Below, piece by piece: positions 5,733 to 10,604 of a stretch of DNA of 10,604 nucleotides (positions are counted from its first letter, which is position 1; each line of letters opens with the position of its first letter). The stretch comes from Gammaproteobacteria bacterium (GTDB lineage: Bacteria; Pseudomonadota; Gammaproteobacteria; SZUA-229), in the NCBI GenBank assembly GCA_026197015.1, contig JAPHRB010000165.1:1-10604 (forward strand), written 5' to 3'. The notes beneath the pieces were generated by a model. The model was not told the origin of the DNA. It saw nothing but the letters and a program-made list of their open reading frames with translations, and did not search any database. Both the position numbers and the translations under genes were made by a program.

Positions 5733-6539
5733 TTATTTAATGAATTTTTTTTTATATTCTTCAAACAGGGCGGCTGCCTGTTTTTGATCACTCGTGGTTA
5801 GTTTATTAAAAGTGAAGCGAGCGTTTTTATCTGCATTTTCATTGTTCTGTATCGCAGCAAGTTTAAACCAGACATAGGCCATAATTTTATCTTGTTTGGT
5901 GCCCTGACCATTAAAATATAAACGTCCTAAATTAGCTTGTGCATCAATAGCACCTTTCCTGGCAGCTTTATCGTACCAACGAAATGCTTCTCCCAGATTT
6001 TTGGCTACACCCTGACCCGTTTCATGTATGTAACCCAGATTATACATAGAAGATATATTGTTATTTTCCGCACCCCGGTAATACCAGCGTAAAGCTAATG
6101 TATCATCTTTTTTTAGTCCCTTGCCATGAGAGTAAAGTTGCGCGAGGTAATAACAGGCAGCACCATGATTCTTAAGTGCTGCTTTTCTTAACCAGCTCTC
6201 AGCGAGTTTTAAGTCCTCTTTTATCTCTTTACCATTTGTATAAAGTTTACCGAGACGAAACTGAGCATCAGTGTCATCTTGCTGAGCCGCCATTTTTAAC
6301 CACTGAATTGCTAACTCAATATTTTTTTCAACACCTCGACCGTCGTTATACATAACACCGAGGTTGTATTGAATTTCCCGGTCACCTGATTCAGCAAGAG
6401 GTGTCCAGAAACGTAGGGCAAGTTTATAGTCGCCATTTTTGAATGCTTCGAGGCCATCTTCGCGATCACCAGCATAAGCGAAGAGCGGTTGGTATATTAG
6501 TGCACAAGTTAGAAAAGTTAGTATTGAATTTTTTAGCAT
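5733..6539 (-). CDS. Exported Sel1-repeat (TPR-like) protein
   Basis: A 268-residue protein with an N-terminal signal peptide: short basic start, hydrophobic segment at about 5-20, likely cleavage after AYA (residue 23). The rest is a solenoid of Sel1-like repeats of about 36 residues, at roughly 55-89, 90-125, 126-161, 162-197 and 198-233, each with the A...LG.(L/M)Y..G.G...D...A..W..KAA pattern. A half repeat precedes them (27-52). Such periplasmic proteins usually act as protein-binding scaffolds or adaptors; no partner can be named. The ATG at 6539 overlaps the stop codon of the DUF523 gene by 7 bases (ATGCTAA) and has no separate ribosome site, so translation is probably coupled. A run of nine A near the 3' end encodes KKK in YKKKFIK and could be a slippage site. 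Confidence 0.92.
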   Translation of the reverse strand: MLKNSILTFLTCALIYQPLFAYAGDREDGLEAFKNGDYKLALRFWTPLAESGDREIQYNLGVMYNDGRGVEKNIELAIQWLKMAAQQDDTDAQFRLGKLYTNGKEIKEDLKLAESWLRKAALKNHGAACYYLAQLYSHGKGLKKDDTLALRWYYRGAENNNISSMYNLGYIHETGQGVAKNLGEAFRWYDKAARKGAIDAQANLGRLYFNGQGTKQDKIMAYVWFKLAAIQNNENADKNARFTFNKLTTSDQKQAAALFEEYKKKFIK

Positions 6540-7027
6540 ATCTGTTTTAGTTGATACAGCTTCACCTGGTGTAAAAAGTTTTCACAATCTGCTGGATTTA
6601 ATAAACCCTGTTCATCTGTTATCGGCAGATTCGGGTAATGCTGTAGTATTGCCTGTGCAAAAACACCCATTGTCGAATTAGTTATTTCACCCAGGTGATT
6701 AAAAAGGGGGATATCTTTGATTCCGCAACTGGGCGATTTACTTTTAAAAATATAACCGTGAATGGCGTTTAACTCTGAAGGATATTGGTGACAATATTTG
6801 TTGATGTTAGCGGTGATGTCAATTGAAGGGTCATCTCGCCCACGCACCTCTATAACATCGAGGGTGCCATAGAGCTGTACAGCTGGCCGCGGTACGCTGA
6901 GGCCAATTTCGACCTCAGGGCAAACAGTTTTTACATCAAAATGCTGTGAGATGAATTTAATCAGGTCAGGGTATTGTTTGATTTTCGCATCATAACGGAC
7001 TCTCTCACCGAGCAAACATTTACTCAC
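6533..7027 (-). CDS. DUF523 family protein, predicted iron-sulfur (TudS-like)
   Basis: A small cytosolic DUF523-domain protein. Family hallmarks are SKCLLGERVRYD at the start, VCPEVEIGLSVPRP (35-48) and KSKSPSCG (95-102). The three conserved cysteines (4, 36, 101) are those that hold a [4Fe-4S] cluster in the DUF523 enzyme TudS, a thiouracil desulfidase; most family members have no proven substrate, so desulfuration here is only a possibility. The frame opened at GTG 7027 gives 164 residues but cuts off the usual N-terminal strand. The upstream codons, in frame, encode IITKPLIAVSK, which looks like the true beginning, yet they contain no ATG, GTG or TTG. The gene sits 20 bases behind hemH and overlaps the Sel1 gene, so it is the middle gene of an operon. 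Confidence 0.92.
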   Translation of the reverse strand: MSKCLLGERVRYDAKIKQYPDLIKFISQHFDVKTVCPEVEIGLSVPRPAVQLYGTLDVIEVRGRDDPSIDITANINKYCHQYPSELNAIHGYIFKSKSPSCGIKDIPLFNHLGEITNSTMGVFAQAILQHYPNLPITDEQGLLNPADCENFLHQVKLYQLKQIC

Positions 7028-7047
7028 CGCGATGAGGGGTTTTGTGA

Positions 7048-8163
7048 TTATCGGTTTGAGCCCATTTTTATAGCTCTCTCACAGGTTTTGTTGGCTTCAA
7101 CCGCCTGTAAACCGGCATCCCAGCCGGGCATGGTTTCTGGCCAGCCAAAACTATGTTGAACAATTAACTCACTTAGCGCATTAATATGAAAATCATTTGC
7201 ATTGAGGCAGGGAATGTAATCAAACTCAACTCCGCCGCGATTTAGAAATAACTCACGATTTTCCATATTGATTTCTTCAAGGGTTTCCAGGCAATCAGCT
7301 GAGAAGCCGGGGCATACCACATCCACTGCTTTAACCCCCTGGTGAGCAAGCTGTTTCATGGTGATGTCTGTATAGGGCTGCAGCCACTCTTCGCGGCCCA
7401 CTCGTGATTGAAAAGTGACTTTCCATTTGGTGTCCTTCAGAAGTAATTTTTCTGCCACAAGTCGGGCTGTTTTCTGGCAGTGGCAAAAATAAGGGTCACC
7501 ATTTTCAACATAACTTTTCGGGATACCATGAAAAGAAAAAATCAGCATATCTGGTTTCCTGTCACGGTTACTCCAGTGGTTGATAATGGTTTTTGCAAGC
7601 GCGTCTATATAAGCCGGTTGATCATGGTAACTGTTAATAAAACGCATATCTGGCAACCAGCGCCAATTTTGTAGTTCCCGTGTAACCGCATCAAAAACCG
7701 AAGCCGTTGTGGTGGCAGAATACTGGGGATACATAGGTAAAATGATGAATCTTTTTGCACCTGCTGCCCTTAAACCCTGTAAACATTCAGAAATTGAGGG
7801 TTTTCCATAACGCATTGCAACATCAACAATAACCCCACCGCGTATTTTGCTTTGTAACTTCTTTTCTACTTTTTGCGCCTGTTGTTTGGAAATACTAATT
7901 AAAGGCGAGCCTTCTTCGGTCCATATTTTTTTATACATGGCGGCGGTTTTTCGTGGTCTAAAACGAAGAATAAACCCATTAAGAATAAGCCACCAAAGTG
8001 GCCGAGGTGTTTCGACAACACGAGGGTCCCACAAAAATTCAGCCAGATATTTACGCACAGCTTTTTCTGTCGGGGCTGATGGAGACCCTAAATTTACGAG
8101 TAAAACACCAAGGCGTTCTTTAGAGCCGTGAGTGTAGTTTGGATGGTTTAGATAGCGTGACAT
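7048..8163 (-). CDS. hemH: Ferrochelatase (protohaem ferro-lyase)
   Basis: Inserts Fe(II) into protoporphyrin IX, the last step of protohaem synthesis; bacterial forms are soluble or peripheral to the inner membrane. The 371 residues include GVLLVNLGSP (19-28), KKIWTEEGSPL (78-88), LPMYPQYSATTTAS (142-155), the catalytic His212 in FSFHGIP (209-215), FQSRVGREEWLQPYT (251-265) and VVCPGFSADCLETLEEI (282-298), where Glu293 matches the conserved glutamate of the active site. The protein is longer than E. coli HemH (320), mainly at the N-terminal lead and the C-terminal tail. The ATG at 8163 has no obvious Shine-Dalgarno. It is the first gene of the minus-strand operon with DUF523 and Sel1, and it is divergent from pntAA across 212 bases. 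Confidence 0.97.
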   Translation of the reverse strand: MSRYLNHPNYTHGSKERLGVLLVNLGSPSAPTEKAVRKYLAEFLWDPRVVETPRPLWWLILNGFILRFRPRKTAAMYKKIWTEEGSPLISISKQQAQKVEKKLQSKIRGGVIVDVAMRYGKPSISECLQGLRAAGAKRFIILPMYPQYSATTTASVFDAVTRELQNWRWLPDMRFINSYHDQPAYIDALAKTIINHWSNRDRKPDMLIFSFHGIPKSYVENGDPYFCHCQKTARLVAEKLLLKDTKWKVTFQSRVGREEWLQPYTDITMKQLAHQGVKAVDVVCPGFSADCLETLEEINMENRELFLNRGGVEFDYIPCLNANDFHINALSELIVQHSFGWPETMPGWDAGLQAVEANKTCERAIKMGSNR

Positions 8164-8226
8164 TGATTACAACTTATAAAATAGTTACTTTTGTGATTAT
8201 TTTGGTGCATTTTTAGCTTTTTTGCG

Positions 8227-8255
8227 TTCAAGCTCGGGGTTTCTAGTTGTATAAT
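8227..8255 (+). promoter_or_regulatory. Putative sigma-70 promoter of the pnt operon
   Basis: A consensus -10 (TATAAT, 8250-8255) is spaced 17 bases from TTCAAG (8227-8232), which matches only three of six -35 positions. Transcription would start near 8262, leaving a leader of about 115 bases that contains the 8312-8326 dyad. Confidence 0.4.
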
Positions 8256-8311
8256 AGCCCGCTAATTTTCGACCTTACAAGTGTTTTGATTAGATTTTTT
8301 ACTGAACTAAC

Positions 8312-8326
8312 TATAGCTCAGCTATA
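8312..8326. repeat. 15-bp dyad TATAGCT-c-AGCTATA in the pnt leader
   Basis: Perfect 7-base arms around one C, followed by a run of six A (8326-8331). It could be an operator for a dimeric repressor or a small mRNA hairpin. As a terminator on the plus strand it lacks a T-run. Confidence 0.5.
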
Positions 8327-8375
8327 AAAAACTGTTTGAAACATATAATTACACTGCAAAAGCAGGAGTTTAAGA

Positions 8376-9503
8376 ATGCCAATACGTCTGGCAGTACCGA
8401 ATGAAATCGCAGCGGGTGAGCGTCGCATCGCCTGTGATCCAGTGGTAGCTAAAAAATTATTAGAACTGGGTGTTGATGTGCGCATGCAAAAAGGTGCCGC
8501 GGCATCTGCGCATTTTTCAGATGAGCAGTTTGAAGGTGTGACTCTGATTGAGTCAGCTGAAGAGCTATATAAAGACGCTGATGTGATCTTTAAAGTTCAG
8601 CCACCTACGTCTGATGAGTTAAACATGATGAAAGATGGTTGTGTGATTACCAGCTTTATGGCGCCACATAAAAATCAGGATCTCATCAAAACCATGTGTG
8701 ATAAAAAGGTGACAAGCCTGGCGATGGAGCTGGTGCCACGTATTACACGTGCCCAGTCGATGGATGCTTTATCATCACAGGCAGGTATCGCAGGTTATAA
8801 AGGTGTGATTATGGGGGCCGATAAAGCCTCCGTATTTTTCCCTATGTTAACAACCGCAGCAGGCACTATACGCCCGGCCAGAGTACTGGTTATTGGTGCG
8901 GGTGTTGCCGGTTTGCAGGCTATTGCAACCGCAAAACGTTTAGGCGCAATAGTAGAAGCATATGATGTACGCTCAGCGACTAAAGAGCAGTGTGAATCAT
9001 TAGGTGCAAAGTTTGTTGATACCGGTGTAAGTGCTGACGGAGAAGGTGGTTACGCACGAGAGTTAACCGATGATGAAAAGCAGCAACAGCAAGATGTATT
9101 AGATAAACATATAGCTACGTCAGATGTCATTGTCACAACGGCTGCTATTCCAGGTAGACCATCACCAAAAATTATTAGTGCTGCTGTGGTAGCGAATATG
9201 AAAGTGGGTTCAGTTATTGTTGATCTGGCTTCTGAAGGTGGCGGTAACTGTGAATTAACCAAACCTGGTGAAACAGTCGATTTTGAAGGCCGTGTAACGA
9301 TTTTAGGGCCATTGAATGTGGCTTCTCAAGTGCCAATTCATGCGAGTGAAATGTATGCTAAAAACTGTTTTAATTTATTGTCACCTTTTATCAATGAGGG
9401 TGAGCTTGAGCTAGATTGGGAAGATGAGGTAATAAAAAATACTGTTTTAACTCATGATGGTGAAATTAAGGCAGAACGTTATAAAGAAGGAGCTAACTCA
9501 TGA
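8376..9503 (+). CDS. pntAA: NAD(P) transhydrogenase subunit alpha part 1 (NAD(H)-binding domain I)
   Basis: This is the soluble NAD(H)-binding component of proton-translocating transhydrogenase, which uses the proton gradient to drive hydride transfer from NADH to NADP+. The 375 residues cover only domain I, as in the three-polypeptide Rhodospirillum-type enzyme, whereas E. coli PntA is fused to membrane helices. Visible motifs are the start IRLAVPNEIAAGERRIACDP, the RITRAQSMDALSSQA segment (122-136) with the Arg, Gln and Asp that contact NAD, and the Rossmann loop VLVIGAGVAGLQA (170-182) followed by EAYDVRS (194-200). A strong AGGAG 7 bases upstream fixes the start. The TGA stop overlaps the next ATG as ATGA, so pntAB is translationally coupled. 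Confidence 0.97.
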   Translation: MPIRLAVPNEIAAGERRIACDPVVAKKLLELGVDVRMQKGAAASAHFSDEQFEGVTLIESAEELYKDADVIFKVQPPTSDELNMMKDGCVITSFMAPHKNQDLIKTMCDKKVTSLAMELVPRITRAQSMDALSSQAGIAGYKGVIMGADKASVFFPMLTTAAGTIRPARVLVIGAGVAGLQAIATAKRLGAIVEAYDVRSATKEQCESLGAKFVDTGVSADGEGGYARELTDDEKQQQQDVLDKHIATSDVIVTTAAIPGRPSPKIISAAVVANMKVGSVIVDLASEGGGNCELTKPGETVDFEGRVTILGPLNVASQVPIHASEMYAKNCFNLLSPFINEGELELDWEDEVIKNTVLTHDGEIKAERYKEGANS

Positions 9504-9802
9504 TAGAAATTGGTGGCTTCACAGCCCTCTACATATTTATGTTATCGGCTTTTACCGGTTATGAAGTGATTAGCCGTGTTCCCGTTATCCTGCACACACC
9601 CATGATGTCTGGATCTAACTTTATCCACGGGATTGTGCTGGTGGGTGCCATTGTTGTTATGGGTGGCGCAGAATCAACATTAGAGCAGGTTATTGGTTTT
9701 ATTGCGGTGGCTTTAGCATCAGGTAATGCGGTAGGTGGTTACGTAGCCACTGTGCGTATGCTTGAAATGTTTAATCCAAAAGATAAAAAGGGCGAAGTCT
9801 AA
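9500..9802 (+). CDS. pntAB: NAD(P) transhydrogenase subunit alpha part 2 (membrane domain)
   Basis: A 100-residue membrane protein corresponding to the C-terminal helices of a fused PntA. The family signature SRVPVILHTPMMSGSNFIHGIVLVGA lies at 25-50. Three hydrophobic stretches are apparent, at about 6-20, 41-58 and 64-86, with a charged tail KDKKGEV. Together with PntB it forms the proton channel in the inner membrane. It has its own AAGGAG (9487-9492) 7 bases before the ATG and overlaps pntAA by ATGA. Its TAA stop shares one base with the pntB start (TAATG). Confidence 0.95.
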   Translation: MIEIGGFTALYIFMLSAFTGYEVISRVPVILHTPMMSGSNFIHGIVLVGAIVVMGGAESTLEQVIGFIAVALASGNAVGGYVATVRMLEMFNPKDKKGEV

Positions 9803-10604
9803 TGGATATTTTTATTCAGGTAGTTTATTTCGTTGCGGCCGTTTTATTTATATTGGGTCTGAAAAAAATGAGTTCGCCGGTAACGGCTACAGGCGGTATT
9901 GTCTGGGCAGGTATCGGTATGATTGCTGCTTCATTAGTTGCCTTTTTCGAGCCTGGTGTATTTACCCATACAAGTAATGTTGTGTTAATTATCGTTGCCA
10001 TAGGTATAGGTTCGGCAATTGCGTATATTACCGCCAAACGTGTTCAGATGACGGATATGCCGCAGATGATCGCTATCTATAATGGTATGGGTGGTGGCGC
10101 AGCAGCAGCAATTGCGGCTGTCGAATTGGTAAAAATGGCCGGTGGTCATGGCGGGTCAGCACATGAGTTAAGTTCTACCGCTCAGGTGTTAGCCGTGATC
10201 GGTGCTTTAATCGGTGCGGTATCATTCTCTGGTTCAGCCATTGCATTTGCCAAGTTACAGGGTTTAATGAAGAAAACGATTCGTTTGCCAATGCATATGG
10301 TCCTTAATCTAGGCTTATTTGTGTTGACGCTGATTGCCGGTGTAATAATTGGCTTCAGTGATGATGTCAGCATACAACTGGTTTTATTGTTTTTTGTATT
10401 GGCGCTGGTTTTTGGTGTGTTGTTTACAACACCAATAGGTGGAGCCGATATGCCAGTGGTTATTTCACTGTTTAATGCATTAACCGGTCTGGCGGTTGCT
10501 TTTGAGGGTTATGTGCTGGAAAACGCGGCGATGATTATTGCCGGTACCGTGGTTGGTTCGGCGGGCACATTGTTAACCCAGTTAATGGCTAAAGCCATGA
10601 ATCG
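9802..10604 (+). CDS. pntB: NAD(P) transhydrogenase subunit beta, N-terminal part (cut by window end)
   Basis: The frame opens at ATG 9802, sharing its A with the pntAB stop, and stays open to the window edge, giving 267 complete codons. This is the membrane domain II of PntB: many transmembrane helices, MTDMPQMIAIYNGMGGGAAA (about 84-103), SFSGSAIAFAKLQG (about 139-152), TTPIGGADMPVVISLFNALTG (about 212-232) and AFEGY just after it. These are the conserved loop and helix sequences of the proton channel. The NADP(H)-binding domain III lies beyond the window; full family length is about 460 residues. Only a weak GGG-type ribosome site is present, so coupling to pntAB is likely. Confidence 0.95.
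   Translation, partial: MDIFIQVVYFVAAVLFILGLKKMSSPVTATGGIVWAGIGMIAASLVAFFEPGVFTHTSNVVLIIVAIGIGSAIAYITAKRVQMTDMPQMIAIYNGMGGGAAAAIAAVELVKMAGGHGGSAHELSSTAQVLAVIGALIGAVSFSGSAIAFAKLQGLMKKTIRLPMHMVLNLGLFVLTLIAGVIIGFSDDVSIQLVLLFFVLALVFGVLFTTPIGGADMPVVISLFNALTGLAVAFEGYVLENAAMIIAGTVVGSAGTLLTQLMAKAMN

Larger units (their letters stand above)
8164..8375. promoter_or_regulatory. Divergent hemH / pntAA control region
   Basis: This 212-base spacer must contain the promoters of both operons. For pntAA I see a possible sigma-70 promoter, TTCAAG (8227-8232), 17-base spacer and TATAAT (8250-8255), and a second TATAAT at 8344-8349 without a usable -35. The dyad at 8312-8326 lies in the predicted leader of the upstream promoter. 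AGGAG at 8364-8368 is the pntAA ribosome site, 7 bases from the ATG. I could not place a hemH promoter with confidence. Confidence 0.5.

Noticed and set aside
6974..8131. Plus-strand frames opposite DUF523 and hemH
   Set aside because: Antisense shadows of two well-supported genes with no ribosome sites or recognisable products.
9762..9977. 71-codon plus-strand frame across the pntAB/pntB junction
   Set aside because: Out of frame with both genes; the real pntB frame starts at 9802 and is open to the window edge.
1..10604. CRISPR array, integrase, toxin-antitoxin or defence island
   Set aside because: No regularly spaced direct repeats and no gene of these classes; all sizeable frames are housekeeping or known families.

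Overview
The window reads as a chromosomal segment of a moderately AT-rich gammaproteobacterium. Housekeeping proteins (PriA, class I fructose-1,6-bisphosphatase, ferrochelatase, proton-translocating transhydrogenase) all have gammaproteobacterial character. Nothing in it (no integrase, transposase, toxin-antitoxin pair or CRISPR) marks it as a large mobile island. The genus cannot be fixed from sequence alone. The fbp and pnt genes fit an organism with an active gluconeogenic or Calvin-type carbon cycle, but no RuBisCO or other diagnostic gene is in view.

Layout from left to right. The first 110 bases carry, on the minus strand, the N-terminus of a fructosamine-kinase-like gene running off the edge. 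Divergent from it is a group III truncated haemoglobin (184-579, +). A 726-base gene-free AT-rich stretch follows (580-1305). It holds four exact DnaA-box matches (TTATnCACA), all in the same orientation and 157 to 187 bases apart, plus near-matches, dyads and a very AT-rich core. I read this as a candidate chromosomal replication origin or other DnaA-binding control locus, directly upstream of priA (1306-3525, +), the replication-restart helicase. A small two-helix membrane protein (3561-3800, -) converges on priA. A 518-base leader region precedes fbp (4319-5338, +), which ends in a strong intrinsic terminator. Just beyond the terminator lies a 200-bp element with about 22-bp inverted ends of the REP/MITE type (5438-5637).

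A minus-strand operon follows: hemH (ferrochelatase) - DUF523 protein - Sel1-repeat protein (8163 down to 5733). The DUF523 gene overlaps the Sel1 gene by 7 bases and starts close behind hemH, with an awkward start codon. Divergent from hemH is the three-gene transhydrogenase operon pntAA-pntAB-pntB (8376 to the right edge, +). Its genes overlap as ATGA and TAATG, and pntB is cut off by the window end.

Functionally, fbp and pnt both concern central carbon and NADPH balance. hemH supplies haem, which the truncated globin would bind. The DUF523 protein is predicted to carry an iron-sulfur cluster. These links are inference from function; only the hemH and pnt clusters are physically organised as operons. 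The most notable unlabelled structures are the DnaA-box cluster upstream of priA, the inverted-repeat element after fbp, the start-codon problem of the DUF523 gene and the dyad in the pnt leader.
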